This document shows, one piece after another, positions 44,458-53,900 of a DNA stretch of 59,427 nucleotides (its first letter is position 1; each line of letters opens with the position of its first letter). Under the pieces are notes generated by a model. That model was not told the origin of the DNA, searched no databases, and saw only the letters and a program-made list of their open reading frames with translations. The translations under genes and the position numbers were made by a program. Source of the DNA: Malonomonas rubra (GTDB lineage Bacteria; Desulfobacterota; Desulfuromonadia; Desulfuromonadales; Geopsychrobacteraceae); contig NZ_QKAP01000083.1 of NCBI RefSeq assembly GCF_003247215.1, positions 1 to 59,427 on the forward strand. The letters are read 5' to 3'.

Positions 44458-45018
44458 TTAGACGTTTGGTGGTGGAGAAACAACCCAGAGGATCTTAGCC
44501 TGTTGGTCGCTGCGATTTCGCCAACTATGGGGGATCGATGCTTTAAAACCGATCGAATCTCCTTTATCAAGAGTGTAGGTTTGTCCCTCAATGACAAATT
44601 CCAAACGCCCATCAAGAACCATCGCGAACTCTTCGCCGGTATGTACCATGCCACCCTCCCCGCTGTCGCAATAAGGCTCAAGAGTATCGACAAAAACAGA
44701 AAAACCAGGGTCACGAAGGCCCTGGGTTAAACTGCTGATCTGATGTTTATCTTCAAAGAAGAAGATCGGCTCACCTTTGTCAGCCGGGGTATGAACAACC
44801 ATGCTCCCCTTTTCCGCTTCTTCGACAAAGTAACTGATACTTAACCCGAGTGCATCGGCTAGCTTCATCAGAATTTCTACGGATGGAGTTGTCAAACCCC
44901 GTTCAATTCTTGAGATCATATTAGACGAAACTCGCGACATTTCAGCAAGTTCCTGTATGGTTTTATCCCTTTTCAAACGTGACGATTTGAGCTTTCTTCC
45001 GATTAATTTTTTCACCAT
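44458..45018 (-). CDS. XRE-family regulator with cupin domain, copy 2
   Basis: The protein has 186 residues from the ATG at 45018 (GGAG nine bases upstream; an ATG at 45033 has no ribosome binding site). Its layout matches copy 1: HTH with LKRDKTIQELAEMSRVSSNM and ISRIERGLTTPSVEILMKLA, and a cupin with HTGEEFAMVLDGRLEFVIEG and DSIGFKASIPHSWRNRSDQQ. The two share the HTH almost word for word, while the cupins differ. This fits gene duplication followed by a change of ligand. Confidence 0.9.
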   Translation of the reverse strand: MVKKLIGRKLKSSRLKRDKTIQELAEMSRVSSNMISRIERGLTTPSVEILMKLADALGLSISYFVEEAEKGSMVVHTPADKGEPIFFFEDKHQISSLTQGLRDPGFSVFVDTLEPYCDSGEGGMVHTGEEFAMVLDGRLEFVIEGQTYTLDKGDSIGFKASIPHSWRNRSDQQAKILWVVSPPPNV

Positions 45019-45049
45019 TCCAAAGCACTCCATACAATTTTAAAATCAC

Positions 45050-45078
45050 GTTTTATCATTCCTGTTTTTTTGTGTCAA
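45050..45078 (-). promoter_or_regulatory. sigma70 promoter of the XRE-cupin pair
   Basis: On the minus strand TTGACA (45078-45073) is followed after 16 to 17 bases by ATAAAA/TAAAAC, 30-40 bp ahead of the start at 45018. The -10 box is weak, which may allow regulation. Confidence 0.5.
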
Positions 45079-45139
45079 TCCTATATGAGATATAAGAAAC
45101 ATTAAATGGTAGTCCACCTTGGTCTTTATCTATAGCCGC

Positions 45140-45171
45140 TTGTCAACCAAGAAGATATGCCTGGTTGACAA
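45140..45171 (+). promoter_or_regulatory. BirA operator upstream of bioB
   Basis: TTGTCAACC (45140-45148), a 14-base spacer and GGTTGACAA (45163-45171) form a perfect inverted repeat (10 bp when the flanking A/T is counted). This matches the known BirA box TTGTAAACC-N14/15-GGTTTACAA apart from one symmetric change. It overlaps the -35 region of bioB, so holo-BirA with biotinyl-AMP should repress bioB-bioD. Confidence 0.92.
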
Positions 45172-45191
45172 TTGCGAAAAAAAAGGATAAT
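45165..45191 (+). promoter_or_regulatory. bioBD promoter inside the BirA operator
   Basis: TTGACA (45165-45170) lies in the right operator half-site. After 15 bases comes GATAAT (45186-45191). The spacer is short, but the position fits direct occlusion by BirA. Confidence 0.6.
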
Positions 45192-45220
45192 CTTCGGCCT
45201 CTGTCGAAATGGAGAGATTA

Positions 45221-46207
45221 ATGAATCATATAACCCAGAATCTCGTTGAACGAATCGCTGTCGGAGGGACTCTCAGCTCATCCGAAGCGCTGCAAATACT
45301 CACCGCAAAAGGAGCAGGATTAACTTCTTTTATGGCCGGAGCCCAACTTTTAAAAGAAAGGTTTCTCGGTGATAAAATTGATCTCTGTTCTATTATCAAT
45401 GCCAAATCTGGACGCTGTTTTGAAAACTGTAGTTTTTGTGCCCAATCTGGGCACTACCAGACAGAAAGCCCGATTTATCCGTTAAAATCTGTTGCAGAAA
45501 TCGTCCAGGGTGCTCGGCAAGCCGAAAACGACGGGAATCACTGCTATGGTATTGTCACTAGTGGCAGCCGCATAGAACCTGGTGAGGAATTCGAGCAGAT
45601 CCTCACAGCAATTCGTATGATTAATGCAGAAACAGCGATTTCTCCGTCAGCTTCACTTGGATTTCTCGTTTCGTCATCAGCCAAGGCCCTTGCTGACGCT
45701 GGCTGCAAAACTTACCACCACAACCTAGAAACGGCACGTTCGTTTTTCCCGGAAATCTGCACAACGCACAATTACGAAGATGATGTCGAAACGGTCCGTT
45801 GCGCCAAACAGGCAGGCATGGAAGTCTGCTGCGGAGGCATATTCGGTCTCGGCGAATCGCTCGAGCAGCGTTTTGAATTGGCTGTTACGCTGCAGGAACT
45901 CGACGTTGACTCGGTTCCACTTAATTTCCTCAACCCGGTTGCCGGGACGCCTCTGCAGGATACAGCGCTTCTGACACCGATGGATTGCCTGCGCATTATC
46001 TGTCTCTATCGCTATATGCTGCCGAAAAAAAGGATCTCTGTTTGCGGCGGTCGGGAGAAGAACCTTCGTGAATTTCAGTCAGCAATTTTTATGGCTGGAG
46101 CCAGTGGAACCATGATCGGCAACTACCTGACCACCACCGGCCGCAATTATGAGGTTGACATGCAAATGATTAAAGATGCAGAGGTCAACATCAATGTCTG
46201 CAAATAA
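45221..46207 (+). CDS. bioB: biotin synthase
   Basis: This is 328 residues from the ATG at 45221 (GGAGAG in front; an ATG at 45209 lacks one). The radical SAM cluster motif is C66-x3-C70-x2-C73 in SGRCFENCSFCAQSGHYQTE. The second-cluster ligands lie in YHHNLETARSFFPEICTTHN and TVRCAKQAGMEVCCGGIFGL. RISVCGGREKN is the C-terminal family hallmark. It inserts sulfur into dethiobiotin in the last step of biotin synthesis. No bioA, bioF or bioH gene is in the window. Confidence 0.96.
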   Translation: MNHITQNLVERIAVGGTLSSSEALQILTAKGAGLTSFMAGAQLLKERFLGDKIDLCSIINAKSGRCFENCSFCAQSGHYQTESPIYPLKSVAEIVQGARQAENDGNHCYGIVTSGSRIEPGEEFEQILTAIRMINAETAISPSASLGFLVSSSAKALADAGCKTYHHNLETARSFFPEICTTHNYEDDVETVRCAKQAGMEVCCGGIFGLGESLEQRFELAVTLQELDVDSVPLNFLNPVAGTPLQDTALLTPMDCLRIICLYRYMLPKKRISVCGGREKNLREFQSAIFMAGASGTMIGNYLTTTGRNYEVDMQMIKDAEVNINVCK

Positions 46208-46931
46208 CAAAGCAAAAGGCTTGTTTATTACCGGTACCGATACCGGTGTCGGGAAAACACTAGTGGCAGCAGCTTTGACCAAGATGCTGGTTGACAAAGG
46301 GGTCCAGGTCGGAGTTATGAAACCGGCGGAGACGGGAGTGAACCAACCGGAGCAACTGGGGCTGGACGGCAATCTTTTAAAGTGGGCGGCGCAGAACCAG
46401 CAGACCGACGATTCGATCTGCCCATATCGCCTAAGGGCACCACTGGCTCCGTCCGTGGCCGCTTCGAAAGAGCGGATCCGTATCGCCTACAGTCGACTGG
46501 TTGAACAGGCTAAAAACACGATCAATGAGTACGATTTCACCATAATCGAAGGAGCAGGCGGCCTGATGGTGCCACTGGCGGGAGGGTTTTTGATGGCCGA
46601 CTACGCCCGAGCTGTCGGCTTGCCACTGGTGGTAGTCTGTCGTCCCAATCTGGGTACAATCAACCACACGCTGTTGACCCTTTTCTCAGCGCGCAACCTT
46701 GACTTGCCGGTTGCCGGTTACCTGATCAACAATATGCCTTCAGAGCAGACAGTAGCCGAAGAAACTGTTGCTCACAGCCTCGCGTCTTTGACGACTGACG
46801 AACTGCTTGGTGTGCTGAACCAGGCCACGGGGAATGCACAAGAGAAAGTAACACAGCTGGCCGAACAGATTTCAAGGTTGAAGACCTACTCCCTCCTCGC
46901 GCGCCATCTGCCACCGTTTTTTTCCTGCTAA
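46194..46931 (+). CDS. bioD: dethiobiotin synthetase
   Basis: This is 245 residues from the ATG at 46194, overlapping the bioB end by 14 bp with GAGGTC in front. The P-loop is ITGTDTGVGKT near residue 14. KPAETGV, IEGAGGLMVPL and VGLPLVVVCRPNLGTINHTL are further BioD motifs. It forms the ureido ring from 7,8-diaminopelargonate, CO2 and ATP. Its stop overlaps that of the convergent zinc-ribbon gene by two bases. Confidence 0.95.
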   Translation: MSANNKAKGLFITGTDTGVGKTLVAAALTKMLVDKGVQVGVMKPAETGVNQPEQLGLDGNLLKWAAQNQQTDDSICPYRLRAPLAPSVAASKERIRIAYSRLVEQAKNTINEYDFTIIEGAGGLMVPLAGGFLMADYARAVGLPLVVVCRPNLGTINHTLLTLFSARNLDLPVAGYLINNMPSEQTVAEETVAHSLASLTTDELLGVLNQATGNAQEKVTQLAEQISRLKTYSLLARHLPPFFSC

Positions 46932-47230
46932 CCAAGCTCTTTGCGTTTTTGACCACAAACAGGGCAATAATCCCAACGACTGCGCAACAAGACCCCGCAG
47001 CCACAGGTGTTCTGCTTTGCAAGGTTACGATTTTTTGCTTTACTTGAAAACAGGAAAACCACTGCGATAGCGATACCGAGCAGCAACAGTTTGGCCGGTA
47101 TGCTGAATCTCGTGAGGGTCGCTACAGTACAATACCCGGCATAGTATGACCAGGTATTGTAACCGACGATCACCAATAGCAATAACGATGCTGCCGCGTA
47201 CATGATTCTGGCTTTTTGTTTTACGTTCAT
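46928..47230 (-). CDS. small membrane protein with C-terminal zinc ribbon
   Basis: The protein has 100 residues from the ATG at 47230 (AGAGGGG in front), overlapping the upstream stop as ATGA. Two membrane helices (MYAAASLLLLVIVGYNTW; LLLLGIAIAVVFLF) are followed by a zinc-ribbon tail with CGCG and CPVCGQKRKEL. It is the last gene of the metal-related cluster. The function is unknown; a role in assembly or metal delivery at the membrane is possible. Confidence 0.65.
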   Translation of the reverse strand: MNVKQKARIMYAAASLLLLVIVGYNTWSYYAGYCTVATLTRFSIPAKLLLLGIAIAVVFLFSSKAKNRNLAKQNTCGCGVLLRSRWDYCPVCGQKRKELG

Positions 47231-47481
47231 TTGCCCCTCTTCTGTATCGAACCGCAATACGGGCAATGTTTATGACTGATCAGTTTGCCACGATGGCAAG
47301 TGGAGCATGCCTCGCGCAACTGAAGCTGGCAATACGGACAAACCATCGCGTCGATATCGATCATGCGCTGGCATGCTGGGCAGCTGATTTCCATAACATC
47401 TTCGATTTGTCGCTCCGATTCCAGTTCAGCTTGCAGCAACCAGATCAGAACTGCCAATATGATCAATAACAGTAAAACCAT
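47227..47481 (-). CDS. membrane-anchored double zinc-ribbon protein
   Basis: This 84-aa protein has one N-terminal membrane helix (VLLLLIILAVLIWLL), then CPACQ, CPYCQ, CSTCH and CPYCG: four CxxC motifs for two zinc ribbons facing the cytoplasm. It lies four bases behind the ABC ATPase stop and probably belongs to the same complex. No closer family is recognised. Confidence 0.7.
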   Translation of the reverse strand: MVLLLLIILAVLIWLLQAELESERQIEDVMEISCPACQRMIDIDAMVCPYCQLQLREACSTCHRGKLISHKHCPYCGSIQKRGK

Positions 47482-47484
47482 ACT

Positions 47485-48192
47485 CTACCCGACACGAGCG
47501 TATAGCTCTTCCCGTTTGCAAACATCTTTTGCGATAAGTCCATCACGCAACAGCAAAGTCCGATCGAAATAACTTCTCACTTCATCGTTATGGGTGACCA
47601 TGACAATTGTCTGCCCCTCCTTATTCAGAACACTCAGTAATTGCATTATCTCACGGCTGGTTCCGGTGTCGAGGCTGCCAGTCGGCTCATCAGCGAGAAT
47701 CAGTGGTGGCTCGTTGACCAGAGCGCGAGCAATTGCGACTCGCTCCTGTTCGCCACCGGAAAGTTGATTCGGCAGATGGCCCGCACGATGTCCCAAACCA
47801 ACCCGTTGCAACACAGAATGAGCCATTTCCTTTTTTTGTCGCGAATGAATCTTCTTTACCGCCAACGGCAACATTACGTTTTCTTCTGCCGTCAAATAAG
47901 GGATCAGGTTAAAGGCCTGAAAAACAAATCCGAGATATTCTCGTCTAAAATCAGCACGTTTCTCGCTGTTTAATTGATAAAGGTCAATTCCATCAACCAC
48001 CACGGCACCTTCAGTCGGATGGCACAAACCGCCGAGGATCGACAACATGGTGCTTTTCCCCGATCCGGACGGTCCCATAACCCCGACAAAAGCTCCCTCT
48101 TCGATCTCCACACTGATCCCGTCCAGCGCCTTCACTTCAACCGCATCGCTGTTATAGACCTTGTGCAAATTTGAGAATTGAACAAACGACAT
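47485..48192 (-). CDS. ABC transporter ATP-binding protein (MacB/LolD type)
   Basis: This 235-aa ATPase has Walker [11 protein letters not shown]-loop VFQAFNL, signature [15 protein letters not shown], Walker [14 protein letters not shown] and H-loop MVTHNDE. The group pairs with FtsX-type permeases that move lipoproteins, work as mechanotransmitters or handle metals. It serves the permease encoded just upstream. Confidence 0.92.
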   Translation of the reverse strand: MSFVQFSNLHKVYNSDAVEVKALDGISVEIEEGAFVGVMGPSGSGKSTMLSILGGLCHPTEGAVVVDGIDLYQLNSEKRADFRREYLGFVFQAFNLIPYLTAEENVMLPLAVKKIHSRQKKEMAHSVLQRVGLGHRAGHLPNQLSGGEQERVAIARALVNEPPLILADEPTGSLDTGTSREIMQLLSVLNKEGQTIVMVTHNDEVRSYFDRTLLLRDGLIAKDVCKREELYARVG

Positions 48193-48201
48193 ACGGTACT
48201 C

Positions 48202-49359
48202 CTATAATGAACGCAAAGCTTCGGTCGGATCGAGTCGACTGGCCTGCAGGGCCGGATAAAAAGAAGCTATACAACCAACGACCAAAGCTAGCAGAATCGC
48301 CCCAGCCCCCAGTGCAGGATCCCACAGCGTTTTTACTTCCTGCTCGGTCATAAAGGGAAGAATCGCTTCTGTTGCCCCCATCCCGGTGAGAAAGCCGAGC
48401 AACCCAGCCAGCAAACTAACAGCTGAAGATTCCATTAGAATCAGCCGCATGACGTGGGAGCGCCGGAATCCCAACGCCCTGAATATGCCTATTTCACGAG
48501 TTCGCTCGTTGACTGCCCCCATCATGGTGACAAAAACGACAAGCGCACCGATTAGTAGAACGACGCCAGCTATCACCAAAGAGAAGGTGCGAAACTGCTC
48601 CAGACTGTGCATGCGGGTTTTAACCACCTGCTGGATCGCGCTGACCTCAACACCCGGTAGAACCGAACCGATCTGCTTAACCATATCGGTAACAGGACAT
48701 TCGGAACAAAGCGCTGCCACCTCGACCAGTGAAACTGTGCCGTTTTTATTCAGTAGCTGCTGGGCCATCGGCAAAGAGCCGATCAGGAGCTGATCGTCCT
48801 GAGATCCGGTTTTGGCCAACACACCACTTATCTGGAACTCTTCCCCGGCGACAGTGATTTTGTTACCCACCTGCAACCCCAATTTCTGCGCGACCGCATA
48901 CCCGGCGACCAGCTGCCGGTCATTGGTCACTGCCAGACCATCAATACTCCACCAACGTTTGAGGTGAAACTCTTTGTCAATGTCGACGCCCATCAACATC
49001 ACCCGCTCTTGACCTATTTCTACCGCTCCCAGCACCTTCGGAGCAACCGCTGCTATATTGCGGTTATTCGGAATCATCATGATCTTTTCCAGATCTACCT
49101 GCTGAATTTCCGTGCTATCGACGGAAACTCCCCCCAGGGTAATCCCTCCATAGCTAAGCGAGAGGTTGTCGCTTCTAGGCGTGATCAGGATGTTGGCACC
49201 GTAGTTCTCCATTTTGTGCTGAATGTCTGCCGTGAGGGCGCTCGACAAAGAAACCAATGTCACGACCGTGGCAACACCGATCATCAGACCGAGTACTAAA
49301 AAAGCCATGCGGCTTTTCCGTCGACGCAGATTATTGAAAGCGATTGATTCCAACTTCAC
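48202..49359 (-). CDS. FtsX/MacB-type ABC permease
   Basis: This 385-aa permease has one N-terminal helix (RMAFLVLGLMIGVATVVTLV), a periplasmic MacB-PCD domain (about 40-250) with a CSEC pair (residues 218-221), and three C-terminal helices (for example FSLVIAGVVLLIGALVVFVT). ERTREIGIFRALGFRRSHVM is the FtsX coupling loop. It resembles the two permeases of the Campylobacter P19 locus, though only one copy is present. Confidence 0.88.
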   Translation of the reverse strand: MKLESIAFNNLRRRKSRMAFLVLGLMIGVATVVTLVSLSSALTADIQHKMENYGANILITPRSDNLSLSYGGITLGGVSVDSTEIQQVDLEKIMMIPNNRNIAAVAPKVLGAVEIGQERVMLMGVDIDKEFHLKRWWSIDGLAVTNDRQLVAGYAVAQKLGLQVGNKITVAGEEFQISGVLAKTGSQDDQLLIGSLPMAQQLLNKNGTVSLVEVAALCSECPVTDMVKQIGSVLPGVEVSAIQQVVKTRMHSLEQFRTFSLVIAGVVLLIGALVVFVTMMGAVNERTREIGIFRALGFRRSHVMRLILMESSAVSLLAGLLGFLTGMGATEAILPFMTEQEVKTLWDPALGAGAILLALVVGCIASFYPALQASRLDPTEALRSL

Positions 49360-49368
49360 ATCAGCCCC

Positions 49369-49884
49369 CTACCCACCGAAATACTTTGCGCCTTGCAGAA
49401 TATCACTGTCATTGATGACCAGTTGTTTCCCTTCAATCCGACGGTTCAGCGGCGCTGGGTTACAGCCCCCTTTCACCACGTTGATCAGGTCGGAGCGAAA
49501 CTGCATACCGCAATTGTTGCAAACCATTGAAGTCGCTTCCTGCCGATAACCCTTTTTCTCCCGATAGCAAACATCACAAGCATCAAACGCAGCCCGCATC
49601 ACCCCATCAACACTTTTGATGACGAAAAAGCTGATATCTCCTGTGTCCGACGCATACTTGAAGTAGTGTGCATTGCCATCACTTATTTCATTAATATCGA
49701 GTCGCACTTCACCGTTGTTGCTGTTTACCATGACATGACCATCAGAAGCGCCTTGGAAAAGGAAAAAGCAACCACCACCAATGGCGAGCACTGCAACGAC
49801 AAGAACCGCTGCGATAATTCCGCCAAAACCATTTTTCTTTTCCTGATCAAACATCTCTTTTTTAGCCTGACGTTGCCTACTCAT
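49369..49884 (-). CDS. DUF2318 membrane protein, predicted metal-binding
   Basis: This 171-aa protein has one membrane helix (21-44) and a periplasmic DUF2318 domain with C103/C106 (DACDVCYREKKGY), C122/C125 (VCNNCGMQF) and C141 (GGCNPAP). DUF2318 proteins occur in iron uptake loci with P19 and FTR1, where they probably transfer electrons or metal. Here it is placed between the HMA-SurA fusion and the permease. AGGAGATGTG precedes the start. Confidence 0.85.
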   Translation of the reverse strand: MSRQRQAKKEMFDQEKKNGFGGIIAAVLVVAVLAIGGGCFFLFQGASDGHVMVNSNNGEVRLDINEISDGNAHYFKYASDTGDISFFVIKSVDGVMRAAFDACDVCYREKKGYRQEATSMVCNNCGMQFRSDLINVVKGGCNPAPLNRRIEGKQLVINDSDILQGAKYFGG

Positions 49885-49930
49885 TCACATCTCCTGATTT
49901 TTTTTGGTTTTTAAAAACTCATCAGAGCGA

Positions 49931-50794
49931 TCAGCAACAACTACCACCGCACCCGCCCGAGCCAATAGCTTGTTTCAATTGTGGGTCATAAATGATGACA
50001 GGTGAATTATCGAGGAGTGACCGATACCATTGGTCAAGAACCTGTTGCCGCTGTTGCTGATCATTTGTTTTGCCGATCACGAACTGATCGATATTGCGGC
50101 TGATCACCATATCTTCCTTAAGTTGTCGGCGAAAATTTTCAATTGAACCGTAACGACTCTGAATATAAGAACCAATGTTCGGCATCCCTTTTTGCATCTC
50201 CTCAATACGCAGTTCCACTTCACCCGGTTGAACAACAACTAGGTTTTTCTCAGCTGCTTGTAATAACAGAGTCTTTCGCATAATCGTTTGCCAGACTTGG
50301 GCAAGAGCCTGTTGTCTACCTTCCATCTTTTCTTCAGGACCGGAATTTTTCAGAAACTGATCAAGCTGCTGCTCAAAATCCTGCCGCGAAATAAGTTGAT
50401 CGCCGATCCTGGCAACATAATTGGCAGCAAGACGGGTTTCTTCGTTCTGAAGCAAATGATATTGCTCTGTCGAGAGAAGCTGTTTAACAGACGCCGGATA
50501 GCCCGCTTCAGTAATGGTATCGGTCAACTGCTTCGGTGTAACCAGCAAAGGATCGTATGCGACCTTCCCGATTCCAGTTGTTACGCTTATGTCGATTTTT
50601 TCAACACCAGAAACTTTGTCCAGGGCCTTAGTGATATTGTCCACGCAGGCACCGCAGGTCATATTCTCAACCTGAAGTTCTGCTAAGGCTAAATCAGACT
50701 GTTTCGTGATCCGGGTCGTAAAGCCTGCGTACACAGATGCTCCAACCACGGCAACAACACTTAACAAAATAACGACAATGATTTTTAACTTCAT
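49931..50794 (-). CDS. exported HMA-domain / SurA-like chaperone fusion
   Basis: This 287-aa protein starts with a signal peptide or anchor (IIVVILLSVVAVVGASVYAG), followed by a heavy-metal-associated domain (36-105) with NMTCGAC (C47, C50). A SurA-N-like helical part (about 115-265) has VARIGDQLISRQDFEQQLDQ and QALAQVWQTIMRKTLLLQAA. The protein ends in GGCGGSCC, a further metal-binding cluster. Copper or another soft metal is the likely ligand. A fusion of HMA with a SurA-type chaperone is unusual. It is the first gene of the cluster. Confidence 0.75.
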   Translation of the reverse strand: MKLKIIVVILLSVVAVVGASVYAGFTTRITKQSDLALAELQVENMTCGACVDNITKALDKVSGVEKIDISVTTGIGKVAYDPLLVTPKQLTDTITEAGYPASVKQLLSTEQYHLLQNEETRLAANYVARIGDQLISRQDFEQQLDQFLKNSGPEEKMEGRQQALAQVWQTIMRKTLLLQAAEKNLVVVQPGEVELRIEEMQKGMPNIGSYIQSRYGSIENFRRQLKEDMVISRNIDQFVIGKTNDQQQRQQVLDQWYRSLLDNSPVIIYDPQLKQAIGSGGCGGSCC

Positions 50795-50970
50795 CCCAAC
50801 TCCTCATTCTGCAAGTAAAAAGATTCCCCCTGCACAGATCAGGATTCATGCCAAAAGCGAAAAGAGCTTCAATAGGCTGATTTCAAATATTTTTTGGGAT
50901 TAAACGCTACACGACTTGAGGAATATTCTTCAGACAGATTGTAGACTTTTCTACAGTACAATACGGTTGG

Positions 50971-53900
50971 CTAGGATGCGTACGAAGACCCTATCGTTTC
51001 GATCGTCTCACGTATTTTCGTGAGAAGAAGAAACGGTGAAATAGGTTTATTCAATAAGATGATGTCGTCGCCGACCAACCCCTGGTCGCGTAAAGCGTTG
51101 AAGGTATAGCCACTGATAAAAACCACGGGAACATGGGTTCGTTTACGGATTTCCTGATAAAATTCAATCCCTTTTATCCCAGGCATAACAACATCGGAGA
51201 GAATCAGACTCAACTCCTGCTGCTTGACATCCAGCATCTTCAGAGCCGAGTCAGCACAGTTACTGGTTACCACCTGATAACCAACAGAAGTAAGAATGTT
51301 ATAGGTCGTTTCCAGAACCTGAGGGTCGTCTTCGACTAGGAGAATGGTTTCGTTGCCACCCGGCAGTTCTGAAGTGCTTTGCGAATATTTCTTCAGTGGT
51401 CTTTGGGTCGTCATGGGTAAATAAATTTTGAAACAGCTACCCTTCTCATGGGCACTGTCAACCAAGATATATCCCTTATGCTGCTTGACAATCCCCCAAG
51501 CAATCGCAAGTCCCAACCCAGTCCCTTTCCCGGTATCTTTGGTGGTATAAAAGGGGTCAAAGATATTTTGCAAAACCTGGTGCGGGATTCCAACACCGGT
51601 ATCCGTGACTGTAATCAGAGCATAATCGCCCGGCTCTCCGTAGCCATGTACCTTACAGAAGTCCTTATCAATTACCGTCCGTGAGGTTGTGATGGTCAGC
51701 GTGCCTCCACCGGGCATGGCATCCCGTGCATTGGTCGCCAGATTGACCAGCACCTGCTCGAGCTGTGAGGTGTCGGCCAAAACAAATAACTGCTGCTCTG
51801 CAAGGTGAAGATTTTTGTCAATATGTTCTCCTATCACTTTGCCGAACAGATCTTGGACCTGCAGTATCAGGTGGTTCAAGTCGACCGGCGTCGAAGGCCC
51901 CGTCTTTTTACGGCTGTACGCCAGCAAACCGTGAGTCAACTTGGAACCGCGTTCTGCCGCTTCAGCAATCTTGCTGATTTTCGGCAATAAGCCTTTATCG
52001 TTTGCATACAGGGATTGCAACAAACCAGCGTAACCGGAAATTACTGTCAGGATATTATTGAAGTCATGCGCGATCCCGCCAGTTAAGGTACCGATCGCTT
52101 CCATCCGTTGCGAATGTTGAAGCTGTTTTTCCAACGTTCGGCGGCGGGAGATGTCAATAAAAGTAATAACCCCACCGATCAACTCTCCATCGCGCATCAT
52201 TTGATGCCCCCAGAACTCAACCGGTATTTCCTGTCCATCCTTTTTCAACAGAACCCCATCGGAACCGGTAACCTTCTCCTCGCTCTCTATTGCCGCCATG
52301 AAAGGGGAATCACTGTCACCGCCATTCAGCTCGCGCAGTTTCTCGTTATCAACTAATTTGCAGAAACTTTGGCCGACGATTTCAGACTCATCATTGTAAC
52401 CCAACATACGCAAAGTCGATGGGTTACAGAATACGCACTCGCCGTTCAGGTCAATCCCGACAATCGCCTCAGCCGTCGAATTGAACAGAGTGCGTAGCAT
52501 TTCTTCACTGTGTGCAAGTTCCTGCACATAATCGAGTCGCTCACACTCGGCAGCTGCGCGAGAAGCGATTACCGAAAGTAATTCTTCAACGTGGGGCACG
52601 GCCAGCATAGGCTTGCAAGAAAACGCGCTGACGGAACCAAGAATTTGTCCTTTGTGTCCGAACATCGGGATACCGATAAAGCTTTTTATGTCAGCCAGAT
52701 TAAATAGGCTCAAAGCGGGGAATCGACCTGAAACACCTTCGGTATAGAAGCAGTAATTGCCATCAAGAATTTCCTCAAAGGGTGTACTGGAAACCTGCAT
52801 CGTAAAAGGAGTTTTTAACTGACCATGCAGGCAGCTGGCCTGCATTTCCAAGCGATCCCCCACAATTATGCCGATACTAGCACCATCGGCGTTCAACCAG
52901 TCGCACAGGTTTTGGACGATTTCATCCAGACAATCCTGCCCAGTTAATCCAACCGTGCTACGCACCAAAGTTTTGATTGAGGACTCATATTTCTCTCGCA
53001 ACGTGATGTCGCGAGCTACCGAGAAATAAACCTGCCGGCCTCCCAGTTCGAATAACTGACAACCGATTTCTACTGGCAACCAATCGCCGTCAGCAGTCAG
53101 CAATTCGGTTTTGAACAATGCCTGGTCATTTTCCCAAACTTCTTCGAGTATCTGTTCGAAGGTCTCCGGCTCTTCCTGGGCAACGCGATTCAGGTCATAA
53201 GGAGACAAGGCCTTAAACTGGCTTCTTGTATAGCCAAGCAGGCGGCAGGCAACATCGTTTACCTCGATGAAAGTCCCGGGCAAACCGTCGGAGAGGCGCT
53301 TTGAAACAAGGATGGCGTCGGTCACACCGTTAAACAAGCGAGAAAAATACTCCTGGTTTTGCATCAACAAGGTTTCCCGCTCATCGATGTTCTTACGCAT
53401 CTCGCGAAAGCTATCTGAAAGCCGGTCAATCTCTTGATGATTTCCATAAGGCAACGGGTGAGAATAATCGCCTTCGGCAAAAGATTCAGCACTTCTCGCT
53501 AGATCAGATATCGGTCGGACAATTTTCCATGCCAACCGATGCGCCCATACCGCCGCTAACAAAAAAGCCAGAAACAGTGAGCTGATCAATATAATTCTCA
53601 GTCGCCAGACAATACTCGACAGTCCGGCATGTTCCTGCCCATATAGCATGATCCATTCGACCGACGGAATCCTAATTGCTGTACCTAGATAGGACTTGCC
53701 ATTAAGTTCATAGTTGGTGGTTTTAACTATGCCGTCCAAGATCGACTCGACCGGTTGCAGATACTTCAATTCGGCGAGGTCAGGCATTCCTGCCTGAGGC
53801 AATTGAAAGATCATCCGCCCCTGTTGATCAAGCAACAACAGGTGGGCTGGCTGCCCTCCTGGCAGCGGGATAAAACGCTTATACAATCGCTCAATATTAA

